Shown here in pieces: positions 40,433-51,026 of a stretch of DNA of 64,000 nucleotides. Position 1 is the stretch's first letter. Each line of letters opens with the position of its first letter. A program made the translations under genes and the position numbers. The notes under the pieces were generated by a model, which saw only the letters and a list, made by a program, of their open reading frames with translations, was not told where the DNA came from and searched no databases. Source of the stretch: Portulaca oleracea (Eukaryota > Streptophyta > Magnoliopsida > Caryophyllales > Portulacaceae). The stretch is taken from the NCBI GenBank assembly GCA_029582165.1, contig CM055870.1, positions 12,165,832 to 12,229,831 of the forward strand, in the 5' to 3' direction.

Positions 40433-41896
40433 ATGGCAGGCGCAATTGTGAAGATTCCGGAATTCGATGGGAAATACTACGCATGGTGGAGGATGCGCGT
40501 TGAGGATGTGCTCCGCCAGCAAAGGTTGCATCTTGCGATGGGTGATAAGCCAAAAGAGATGGAACAGAAGGATTGGGAAGAGCTTGATGGTCAGGCATTC
40601 AGTACGGTTAGGTTGACGCTAGCTCGGAACGTGGCTTTCAACGTCAAAGATCAGAAAACGACGAAAGACCTGCACGGGGCCTTGCAAAACACATATGAGA
40701 AACCTTCGGCGGTGAACAAGGTATATGTGTTACGTCGTTTGTTTGAATTTAAGATGCAAGAGTCTGGTGATATGCATGATAGTACGAATGAGTTGAATAT
40801 AATACTATCAAAGTTAACCTCTGTGGAATTTAATTTCGACGATGAGATGAATGCTAATATACTATTGGCTACCCTACCTAAGTCTTAGAAAAATTTTGTG
40901 ACTTCTGTAACTTCTTCTACTAAGAAGGGTGAGAAAATGAAGTTTGGGGAAATTAGAGACTTTGTCCTAAATGAAAGTATTCGTAGGAAAGATTCCGATG
41001 TGTCTGAGTCTTCGGGGAACGCTTTGACTGTTAAGGGTAGGAGGAATAGTGGGAGCTCGGGTCGGGGTCGATCAAAATCTAGAGGTCGAAATATGGAGCA
41101 GGTGTTGTGTTGGAACTGTGGTGATAGAGGTCATTTTCGTAGGGATTGTCCCAAACCTAAGAAGAGCAATCATAATGACCATGACTCTGTATATTCTGCC
41201 GAGGATATTGGTGATGCCCTAACTGTTAGTGTTGACAAGTCAGAAGGGAGTTTGGTGATATATTCGGGTGCTTCGTTTCACTCTTCATCTAGCAAGGAAG
41301 CCTTTAGCAATTTTGTGAGTGAGAGGTTTGGCAGGGTTAGGCTTGCAAACGATCACAACCTAAAGGTGCTAGGAAGAGGTAATGTGAACATTAAAACCTT
41401 TAAGGGTGGAACTTGGAGGTTGAAGAATGTTCAGTATGTCCCGGGTCTGACCAAGAACCTTGTATCTGTGAGTCAACTGGATGGGGAGGGGTTCACGACG
41501 AGATTTGAAGATGGTCATTGGAGGGTAACGAAAGGATCTCTGATAATTGCAAATGGCAAGAAAGAGGGGAAGTTATATTCTGTCATTGATAACTCTAACA
41601 TGTCGGTTCATGCTCGTCAAAGGCGTGTTAGCTTCTCTGATGAGAGAAGGGTACCAGAAACGAGGAGGTCTCCGGTCGAAGCTATGGGAACGGATGGTCA
41701 GCCGAGGAACGCATCTAACCTGCACGAGAATTCGACAAGTTCAACACGAGGTAAAATCCCAATCCAAAATTCCCCTAAGTTGTTGACGATGATGCGTATG
41801 TCGAAGTTGCAGGGGCGTGATCAGTTCAAGTGGGAGCCTGTTACAAAAAGAGGAGTTGATGGGAGGTCAACTGGGACCTCTATTGATCTTTGCTGA
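40433..41896 (+). pseudogene. Gag with zinc knuckle plus inactive protease remnant
   Basis: The reading frame starts at 40433 (MAGAIVKIPEFDGKYY), 35 bases after the primer site. Gag phrases are WWRMRVEDVL, YVLRRLFEFKMQE and LLATLPKS. One TAG at 40886-40888 replaces the Trp usual in 'LPKSW'; the same frame then runs on. An Arg/Ser-rich stretch leads to the zinc knuckle CWNCGDRGHFRRDC (41107-41148). The protease site reads IYSGASFHSS where the family has DSGAS, so the catalytic Asp is lost. The GAG-pre-integrase segment (VPGLTKNLVSVSQL, GKLYSVI) follows, then about 90 unrecognised residues to the stop at 41896. The frame after the protease is conserved although integrase and RT are missing. Confidence 0.85.
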
Positions 41897-41982
41897 ATAA
41901 GATCGAGATGGGTGCACTAGAGGATTCGAGTGGTGGTGGTGATGAACGACGAAGGCTACAATTTGGTCTCCAAGTGGGAGAT

Positions 41983-42614
41983 TGTTGGGTTATTTGTGCG
42001 GAGCCCAAATTATTATTTTGGTGGGATGAATTTTAGAAAGCTAAAATCATGCTTGGTGGGCAAGTTTCATATAATATTGAAGATCTTCCAAGATTGTGTT
42101 CACTAAGGAAAGATATTATATAAAGTGGAAAAATATTATATTTGTTACCAAATTGTGATGGAGCAATCACATGGAAATATAATATTACTTTGGAATATAG
42201 TATCAAATTATTAGAAAACACATGTTTTTGGAAAGTTAATATTATTATTAACCACAATATTATGTTGTAGTCTTGACTATAAATAGGACCTAGGTGTTAG
42301 GTTTATTTGTACAACAATTGAGAGTGTTTCATCTTATACCACAAGAGATTGACCTGTAATCTCTGTGTTCCCGAGGGAGTTGTGTGAGGCTCAACTGTGA
42401 GTGTTGAGTTCTCAGGTTGTAATTCTAGGAAGGCTGTGAGAGATTGTGGAGGTCTGGGAATCTTTGAAACACCGTTGTAATCCTCTAATAGTGCATCGTT
42501 CGTGGTTTTTTTCCCGGTTTGGGTTTTTCCACGTTAATTTCTTGTGTCGAATCTTTATTTATTTTTCGCCCTTATTATTGTTTGTTTGCTAACCACACCC
42601 TGAGAATCCTAACA
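41983..42614 (+). repeat. 3' LTR of the TR-GAG element
   Basis: 632 bp, TATA at about 42279-42288. The extra bases compared with the 5' LTR lie near 42250 (CCACAATAT). Confidence 0.93.
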
Positions 42615-44220
42615 AAAATCAACAGAATAAATCATCCAACAACAAATCCCAGGCACAAAACAGCAAATTCGAAACCTAGATTAATTAAAAGAACAAACAA
42701 AACAGAATTAAACCTACATCTAATTTGCACGAATTAAAATCCTAATTCTAAAATTTACCTAAGAACTAACCCTAAGATGGAGGGCCTGAGGGCATCACTT
42801 TCCCCTCAACCAACCATCATAATCTCGAATGGCTCTTCTTCTCCTTTTTATACTCGATTCTCAGCTTTCTCCCTTCAAATCTGAGCCTTTGATTTTCTTC
42901 GAATTTGGACGGTGAAGATGCATTCGACCCTCAAGGTATGCGTCGTTCGTGGGTTGCTGCGTGCAATGGTGGTTCCTGCTTGCTACTGTTGTACTTCTTC
43001 AGTTACTCCTTCAACGACTCTACAAAAAGAGAGGAGAAAATGAGTGAGAGATTGAGAGAGAAATCGCGAGAAAATGAGAAATAGAAGAGAAGAAGATGAG
43101 ATGGAGAGATGAGATGAAGAGAGATTAAGATGGAGATGGTGTTGAGGTGTGTTTCGGGTGGTGTTTGCACAAAAAAGAAGAAGAAGACAAAGAGGAAGAA
43201 AGGGGGAAAAGGGACGGATAGAAGGAGAAAGAGAAAAAGGGGGAAATTGAATTGGGAAATTAGATTATGGAGAAATAGGGTTTAGAGAGGTGAGTTGTAA
43301 TCTGCAAAGGGAAGAAAAAGGAAAGGGGAAACGAGAAATGAAAGAAAAGAAAAAGGGGGTTTAGGTAGTGGGTTGGTGGGCTAAGATTAGTTAGGTTAAT
43401 GGGGAATTAGGTGGGCTGGGTGAATTTTGGGCCGAGAGAGGGAATAGGAGAAAAGGGGAGTTGGGCTAAGAAAATAGGTATAGGAATTAGATTAGGTTTT
43501 TATTTATTTTCAATTTTTGTATATTTTTGTTTCAAATTAGCAACAAAAATAACTAAAATGAAAAATACATAAATTCTAACAAAAGAGAAAACAATAAAAA
43601 CATAAAAATAAACCTAATTTAATTATTAGGAACAAACAAAAAGTCATAGAATACAGGGGAAAAACAAGCAAAATATCGAAATAAACACCCCCACACTTAG
43701 ACTTTTGCTCGTCCCGAGCAAAACTAACCGAAAAACCCTAAGAAACTAGAAAACATAAACAAACACCTAACTCACTTTTCAGGAATCGCGGATGCATTTA
43801 GCATATGCATCAAGCCCTTTAAACCCCCCGGTAGCCCGGGTGGACGAGGTAGGTCTCGTGAGGGTTTGTAGCAACTCTACCCAAAAAGCGATGAGAAGAA
43901 ATGGAAGAGAGAAGGGAATGAAGAGTGAAAAAAAAAACAAAAAAAAAAACACGAGAGAAGAAGAAGATATTCAAGCCCCTAACAATGCACCTAGACACCC
44001 AACCGACCTTACCAATCAAAAAGAAGAGGCAAACATGAACAAGCAAGGACACTTAGGTTAGAGGAATTCCAATCTTAGAGATTTTCAACCCCAAACAGTT
44101 TCATGATGAGTGAAGTCTTTGTGCACATGTGCAAGTGGGCCTCAAATTGCACTCTCTAGCCTAGGTCGGTCGGTCGAAGAAGTTTTCATGCTCGAGCTTG
44201 GGTTTATTTATCAACAACTT

Positions 44221-44572
44221 TATTAAGTGTCACCCAAAATTATTTGTTGTCTCCCTTGGCTTTGTGACAGCCGTAGGAAACATAGAGAAGGGCTCTACAT
44301 TTTTAATGTTTTTAGTGTGTCACCCACATTTATTTGTTGTCGCCCTTGGCTTTGTGACGGCCATAGGAGACATAGAAAATGGTTTCACAGATTTTATTAA
44401 ACGTCACCCAAATCTATTGGTGTCACCCTTGGCTTTGTGACGACCGTAGGAGACATAGAGACAGGCTCCGTACTTTTTAATGATTTGCTTATTAAGTGTC
44501 ACCCAACTCTATTTGTCGTCGCCCTTGGCTTTGTGACGGCCGTTGGAGACATAGAGCGGGGTTTCACTTTCT
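44221..44572. repeat. Tandem repeat, four units of 80-95 bp
   Basis: Units begin near 44221, 44315, 44395 and 44489. Each has TGTCACCCA, then CCCTTGGCTTTGTGACGGCC, then GGAGACATAGAG. A single diverged unit exists in block A near 6690. They give spurious open frames. Confidence 0.85.
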
Positions 44573-44800
44573 CAATTAGATTATTAGCCGCGACCAAGAG
44601 CATTAGACTACTAAGACCAACCAACTTTGGCAAAGAAAGGAACAAAAATAGGCGTGTAAATGGTAAGGACGTCACTTTCTCAATCAAAAGAGGGGTTTAT
44701 TAGATGTAAATCATGGCAATCAACCAAACTAAGGCCTATATATGATCATTCATATCCGCTGCTTCTAATCGAATAGTTCGACCAATTAGGTGGCTATCTA

Positions 44801-45444
44801 CACAATTATGAACGAGAAAATCTCCTAAAAGAAAAACAAACTCTTTTTGGCTTTCTCACAACTTTTTCCCATTTTCTCTTTCATTTTTCACCACAGTTTT
44901 CGATTATTTCACACTTTTTAGCACTTTTTTCACCTTCTTTTTAAAATTTTTTTTTTTGGCAAAATATCAGAATAAACAGTGTACTCCTTCCTATTCTCTA
45001 CCCTTCTCTCTTGTCTGATTTCTTTTGGACAATTTTGTTGGCTGCTTGCTGGGTTTATGTGGTTTTCAATTGTTTGTGAAAGAGAGGGACGAAATTGGAC
45101 GTCTAGATTTATGTTTCATGATTGCGTTCATGTAGTACAACTAGTGATTACTATTTAGTCAGTATGAGAGTGTCGATTTAGGGTGCCATGATGGAAACTC
45201 TGAGGTTTTGCGTGCGATGATTGAAGATAAACAGACAAACAGGGTGAGGAGGTCTCAAAGGACAATTTGTTCACAAAGGGCAACAAAGTCTAAGCATGTG
45301 TTGTGCATGAGGGTTGTAGAAACATCGAGTCGTCATAAATCGATAAGAGGGAATGCTGATCGTGACTATAGGAGCTTTCTGAACCCCCAAAGCTTGATTC
45401 TCTAGCTGAAGGAATTTGGGCGTGAAGCAATATGGCAGGAACTT
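44801..45444. other. Unassigned region
   Basis: T-rich sequence (44840-44960) then about 480 bp with no recognisable gene. It may be transposon-derived like its surroundings. Confidence 0.35.
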
Positions 45445-46035
45445 TTGCATCTGCATACAAATCAGGTGTGCTCCTTCCTTTTGGCTTTTCTTCTTCTTTG
45501 TCATGTTGTGTTTGTTCGATCCGTTTGTTGTGCTTCCGACACTATGGGGTCTGCACATGGGAATGGCTGTGCTGAGTGTATTGGGGATGATTGTTCTCTT
45601 TTTCTAACTACTCTACCAATGAAGTATGTAGCGAAATACACTGTTTTTAATTGGGTTTCAACTAAAATGACTAAGAAATACATGGTGGGTTGTATGAATG
45701 AAATTTTGGGGTCTACCCCAAGCTTTAGTAACCATGAGGCTCTTTCGGATTGCTTTCTAAAGATTTATAGATCTTACAATGCCCCGGAGGGGAAAAGATG
45801 GAAATATGCAGTACTTCTTATTGATCTTGGATGGTCGAATGATGTGATACCTATGTTGCATTATATTGGAATAGGGAGGGTGCTCTCTGAGTCAAAATGT
45901 CCATATTATCCTGTGGGTGTTTGCTTTCAGTCAGTTACTATGTGTTGTATAAATGAAATATTGGGGTCAACCCTAATTTTTATTACTTATGTTGCGGTTT
46001 CTTGTTGCTTTGTGATGAGAATTTGGACTATCTAG
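45445..46035 (+). CDS. Unrecognised open frame with internal repeat
   Basis: 196 codons, no recognised family. The N terminus (LLAFLLLCHVVFVRSVCC) is hydrophobic and could be a signal peptide or chance. A Cys-rich patch (CAECIGDDC) follows. The peptide CMNEILGSTPSFSNHEALSDCF recurs about 80 residues later in diverged form (CINEILGST). It lies in transposon-rich DNA ahead of an L1 remnant, and no exon structure is evident. It could be a captured gene fragment or chance. Confidence 0.25.
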   Translation: MHLHTNQVCSFLLAFLLLCHVVFVRSVCCASDTMGSAHGNGCAECIGDDCSLFLTTLPMKYVAKYTVFNWVSTKMTKKYMVGCMNEILGSTPSFSNHEALSDCFLKIYRSYNAPEGKRWKYAVLLIDLGWSNDVIPMLHYIGIGRVLSESKCPYYPVGVCFQSVTMCCINEILGSTLIFITYVAVSCCFVMRIWTI

Positions 46036-46721
46036 ATTTTTTATTGGATAGTGTGGACGAATGCTTTAGAGTCCACACTGAGTGCTTGGGACAATCTAAA
46101 TATTAACATGTTGGAGACTTATTTGAGACTAAGTAAGAGTTGAGGTTGGTCTTGCTGGACGGTGGTAAAACCGGAATTTTCTCATGTCTTGGATTGTCAC
46201 CCCTTTCCTAGTGACTGACTGTTGTGCCAAATCTTGAAAGGTTGGAGGCTCCAAAATAGTGGAGAGGATGGGTACTGCCAGTTCTTTAATTGGGATGGGT
46301 TAATGATTTCCTTGAAGCCTCCCAAGAAAGTTTATGATGTTAGGCTCCTTAGTTTAGGAAAGGTGCTCACTGAGATTAAAAATGATTATATACCTGAAGA
46401 TAATTTGAGATGCTTTTCTGTACCTATGCGAATATCTTGTATATATCAAAGAAGAGTGAAGCTTTCATTGTCAAGAGTTTGCAGGATTTGTTATGTGTTA
46501 ATTCAGTTTATCAGCTATACATGGATCACAAGTGTGCATTTTAACTGTGTGTTTGCACATTTTGCTGAATTGGGATGGCTTGCAGGAGAGGCTCGAGCAG
46601 AATTGAGGAAAGGCTTGACAAAAAACGGAGCACCAACAACAGGGGGAAATGGCTTGGCTTTCAAACGAGATCAATCAAGACTCAATTGCAGGAATTTTAG
46701 TTACTTTTACATGGATATGGT

Positions 46722-47356
46722 TAGAGATGGCAATGAGGCGGATCGGGGATGGGGGAGTATACCCCCGTCCCCATCCCCGCTCCCAAAACTCATCCCCATC
46801 CCCGTCCCCATCCCCGCTTCGGGGAATGATTCTTGCCCCATCCCTATCCCCGCGGATTCCCCATCCCCAACGGGGATCTAACGGGATTTTTTTTAAAACT
46901 ATCCTAAATTTAACTAAATTTTAATCGGATCCGGTTTTTAATCGAACCCGATTTTTAACATGGTCAAAATACAACGTTTTTAACTTGCTCAAATAATAAT
47001 ACATCAAAATCAAACAATAATACTTCAACAAGTCAAAATAAATTGGAAAATTACTACTTTGTCCTTCCCATTAATATATATATTAAATTAGAATAAAAAT
47101 TATTTGGTAATTTTAACATTTTCGGGGATGGGGATTCGGGGAAGGGGACGGGGACGGGGAATTCACCCCGACGGGGAAAATGGGGACGGGGATGGGGAAA
47201 ATTTTGTCCCCATCCCCGCCCCGTCCCCGAGCGGATTTTGGAAAATCGTCCTCGTCCCCGTCCCCGTCCCCATCCGCAATGGGGGCGGGGATTTTTCCCC
47301 AGAGCGGGGCAGGGCCCCGACGGATTCGGGGATTCCCCTCCCCATTGCCATCCCTA
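46722..47356. mobile_element. hAT-type non-autonomous element with GGGGA-rich arms
   Basis: 635 bp. The left end is TAGAGATGGCAATGAGGCGG and the right end in reverse is TAGGGATGGCAATGGGGAGG. A perfect 8-bp duplication GATATGGT flanks it (46714-46721 and 47357-47364). The arms consist of repeated CCCCATCCCCG (left) and GGGGACGGGGA (right), so the element folds on itself and has G-quadruplex potential. The AT-rich centre is non-coding. Long frames inside come from the simple repeat. Confidence 0.92.
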
Positions 47357-47575
47357 GATATGGTATAATACTGAATCATGGTTATGTAAAATGCATCTAG
47401 TTGTGATGCAATTTAGACTGTTAAATGGCGAGTGTGGTGATACTTTTCAGTATCCCACCAAGGCCCAATTCAGACAATCCATGGATTACCATGACAAGGA
47501 TCCATTACGGTGGTTAAAATGGAATGAGCTAGACAAACAACAGGCTTTAACAATATGTTATGCAAATATGATTTT

Positions 47576-50500
47576 ATGAAAGTTATTGCTTGGAATGTAT
47601 GTGGAGCGAAGAGACAACAAGTTGTTGCCGAAATAAAAGCACTAAAAAGAAAATATAAGCCGAATTTTTGTTCATCCTTGAGACGATGACCAATTTAGCT
47701 AACTCAGAAGCAATTGTGCGTCGAATAGGTTTTGAAATTCAGAAATCGTTAACCCCACAAATTATTCGGGTGGAATCTGGGCCCTTTGGGATAATAATAG
47801 CCACTTCCAAGCAGCCACTCTTAGCAAAGACAATAGAGTCATTCACTTATTAGTTCACGATGTGGACAAACAACAAAATTGCATCATATCCAGAATCTAT
47901 GTCCCGACGCAGAGTAGAGAAAAGGAGATGTTCTGGCACAATCTCATGAATTTACACGATATTTTTGACCTTCCATGGAGTATAATTGGAGACTTTAATG
48001 GACTTGAATCCAGGACGGAAAGGGGGGGGGGGGTAATCCAATCTCTACCAGTAGATTGGAAAGGCTAAATCAATTCCTTTCACATATTAATGGGGAATCA
48101 GCAACTCTTAGAGGGCGTCACGTGGAAAAAACGGGTACATGGCCAATGGATCTTTGAAAGGCTAGATCGAGCAATCCTTCGAAAAGATTTTGCTGATAGG
48201 TATCCCGATACAATAACTTTTCATGGTTCGTTCACCTTCTCGGACAATGTCTGGTGATCATGGACACTAGTAGAGAAATTAATCAAAGAAAGGTTTTTTT
48301 TTCCTTTCCGTTATCATCGTTTTTGGAGTCAATATGATCAAATGAAACAGATAACAAAAAAAATGTGGAGTACACCTCAGAGGGGTACTTAGATGTTTTG
48401 CTTAACTCAGAAATTAGAACTAGTAAAACTTGGTCTTAGAGAATGGGCCAAAAAACAATTTGGGAATTTTAGAACTAAATTAGAGGAAAACTTTGACAAA
48501 ATTGAATACATAGAAGAAAAACTATTGGAAAATCCCCAGAGTATTCGGTTAAACTCTTGGTTAAGCCGCATGATCAGACAAAGAGAGAAACTCCTGCTAT
48601 ACCACCAAAAATATTGGGGAAAGTTGTCCAGAAAAGATTGGCTTGGGTCTCGATCCACATCACATGGCTTATTGTTGTTAAGCATTTCAAAAGCAAAAAT
48701 TAACAGGGTCATAACGGACCAAGACAATGATCTTCTTATGGCTATACCAACAAAGGAATAAATCAAAACTGCAGTTTTTAGCATCGATCCTAGTAAGACA
48801 CCGAGCCCCGATGGTTTTGGAGCGGGTTTTTTCCAAGACTCATGGGAGCTTATTGAGCATGATATTGATCATGCGGTTCAAGATTTCTTTGATAAGGGAC
48901 GTATTCTTAAGGAAATCAATCACACTTTCGTAACACTCATACCGAAAGTAAATAATCCCAGTCAGACCAGTCAGTATAGGCCTATCAGTCTTTGCAACAC
49001 CTTTTATAAGATCATTGCAAAAGTAATTGTCACTCGACTAAGACCCTTGCTAGAAAAAATTATATCCCCTATTCAAAGCGCTTTCGTCCCCGGTAGATCA
49101 ATTCATGACAATATATTGATTACGCACGAAATCATGCATAAGTTTAAAATTTCTAAAACAAAGACAGGATGGGTTGCGATAAAACTTGACATGGAAAAAG
49201 CGTATGATCGTATTGAATGGCAATTCCTGAGGGACACCTTGACTAAAATGGGATTCAGCGAGAAATGGATCAATTTATTAGATCAGTGTGTTAGTACTGT
49301 GTCTTACTCGCTCTTGATCAATGGTTCTCCAAAAGGATTTTTTTAAACCTACGAGAGGGCTACGTCAAGGAGATCCTCTCTCTCCATATCTCTTTTTAAT
49401 TTGTATGAATGTGTTTAGCTCCATGCTTGAAAAATCAGCGGAATAAGTCAAATCTGGTCTAGGAATAAAGATTGCCCCCCACTCTATGAAAATCCCTAGG
49501 TTATTTTTTGCTGATGATTGTCCACTTTTCTGCAAGTCATCTCTTCAAGCAGCGTCCAAGTTAAAGGAAATCATTATGAAATTTTGTAATATGTCCGGAC
49601 AATTAATTAATTTTCATAAGTCTAAGTTAATTTTCTCCAAGAATACGCCTAACCATGCTAAGGAATGGATAAAAGGAACGTTTAATATCACAGTGACAGA
49701 ATCTCTGGGGAATTATTTGGGTTGTAAGATTAAACAGGGGAGACAAGTTCTCAGAGATTTTAATGACTTATTAGGAAAAGCAACGGATAGGATGGCCTCA
49801 TGGAAAGCGAATTCGCTGTCAAAAGCGTGTAGAGTGGTTTTAATTCAATCCAATCTTGAATCTCTGCCAGCTCATACAATGCAGTGCTTTAGGCTTCCTA
49901 AAGCTGCTTGTCTGGGTCTTGATAGAATTAATAGAAATTTTTTCTGGAAAAAAAAATAATGAGAACCTTGAGATGGCCATGGTCGCTTAGGATACGATTT
50001 GCCTTCCAAAAGAGTATGGTGGGCTTGGGCTTAGACGCGCTAAGGCGGTCAACCTCGCATTTCAATGTAAACTTGCATGGAAAGTATTAAATGGTGACTC
50101 CCTTTGGGCGAATTTGATGAGGCAGAAATATCTGAGATCAAGAGAATTCTTTCAATATAAAAGCAAGAATTCGGACTCTCCTATGTGGAAGAATCTTTTG
50201 AAGATTAGAGATATATTACGCAATGGGGTACGATGGAGACTTGGGGATGGCAAGACAATAAAATTTTGAACCGACAATTGGGTTGACGGAAAGCCTTTGA
50301 GCAAAATATGTGGCAATATTGATATTGGTGACGAATCTCTAACAGTAGATAATTTTATTACTCATGAAAAAGCCTGGGATGTAGGCAAATTAAACAGGTT
50401 GATTCAAGATCCGCTCATTGTTCGGAAAATTTTTGAATTCCGATTACAGTGGCGGATTTCAAAGATGAGTTGTGTTGGGGCCTTACCGGAAATGAGATGT

Positions 50501-51026
50501 TTTCCATGAAAACAACTACTAGAATTATTTAAGATTGTATTAATCACTCGGAAAAATGGGAGTTTAGATGGATCTGGCAAATTGATATCCCCCCGAAATT
50601 AGGAATCTTCCTTTGGCTTGTGCTTCACAAGGCTCTTCCAACTCGTGGAAATCTATTGCGAAGAGGAATTAGTTTGGACCCGGTCTGTCCACTCTGTCTT
50701 GAGGAGATTGAAAGTGATGAACATCTTTTTTGGGATTGCTCGACAACGCAGAGAGTCTGGACTCCAGCGGTTTCAGCATGGATGGATTTCGAATTCCGAG
50801 ATTGATCTTAGAAGTAACTCTATTCAACATTTTTTGGTGTCCAATAAATCTTGGGATCGAAGAAGAGAGTTGATAAGGGGAATTTTTCTCTTATGGACTA
50901 TTTGGAAGAATAGGAATGAAGCTATCTTTCGAAATAAATTTTTTCGTCCGTTGCAGTGTCTCATACAGGCTAAAAGAAATGACGTCGAATGGCAAATTAG
51001 AAATAATGACGAGGTAGTGAGGGTGG
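47576..51026 (+). pseudogene. L1-type LINE ORF2 (endonuclease, RT, zf-RVT), decayed
   Basis: ORF2 starts at 47576 with MKVIAWNVCGAK, the apurinic endonuclease opening, and breaks at a T run near 47665. Endonuclease pieces follow (RVESGPFG, IISRIYVP, SIIGDFNGLE). A 13-G run near 48024-48036 disrupts that frame. RT pieces are [76 protein letters not shown] and the active site FFADDC (49507). The zinc region of the RVT type ends it (PTRGNLL, CPLCLEE, HLFWDCS, 50640-50740). At least six frame breaks or stops. The 3' end is cut at 51027 by an LTR-like sequence, so there is no poly(A) tail. No ORF1 is recognised upstream. Confidence 0.88.

Larger units (their letters stand above)
39762..42614 (+). 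mobile_element. TR-GAG-type non-autonomous copia element
   Basis: A complete 2853-bp element: LTRs 39762-40384 and 41983-42614 (ends TGTTGGGTTA and ATCCTAACA; few differences plus an insertion of about 9 bp), with a perfect 5-bp duplication AAAAT at 39757-39761 and 42615-42619. The tRNA-Met primer site TGGTATCAGAGC is at 40387-40398 and a purine tract CAAGTGGGAGAT at 41971-41982. Each LTR has TATAAATAGG. The interior encodes Gag and a remnant of protease only; integrase, RT and RNase H are absent. It must have been moved by proteins of another copia element. Confidence 0.93.
38741..44800 (-). mobile_element. Degraded LTR-like repeat block, copy B, hosting the TR-GAG element
   Basis: Apart from the insertion at 39762-42614, the block is non-coding. 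It opens with 'tgtcgtatccacagggagttggg' near 38762, has a minus-strand TATA-like GAGTATAAAAAGG (42843-42855), GA-rich sequence (43020-43450), then segments shared with block A: 'acttttgctcgtcccgagcaaaac' (43701), GGATGCATTTAGCATATGCA (43789) and 'aagccctttaaaccccccggtagcc' (43813). It ends after a tandem repeat. Borders are approximate. Confidence 0.55.

Noticed and set aside
44198..44703. CRISPR-like or repetitive coding array
   Set aside because: Direct units are adjacent without unique spacers in a plant repeat block; the frames result from the tandem repeat.
46222..46881. 219-codon frame, with a faint GRF-zinc-finger-like phrase (GYCQFFNWDG)
   Set aside because: The pattern is too short and lacks the other Cys/His ligands; the last third is hAT element sequence.
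47104..47400. Pro/Gly-rich frames on both strands
   Set aside because: Translations of the GGGGA simple repeat inside the hAT element.
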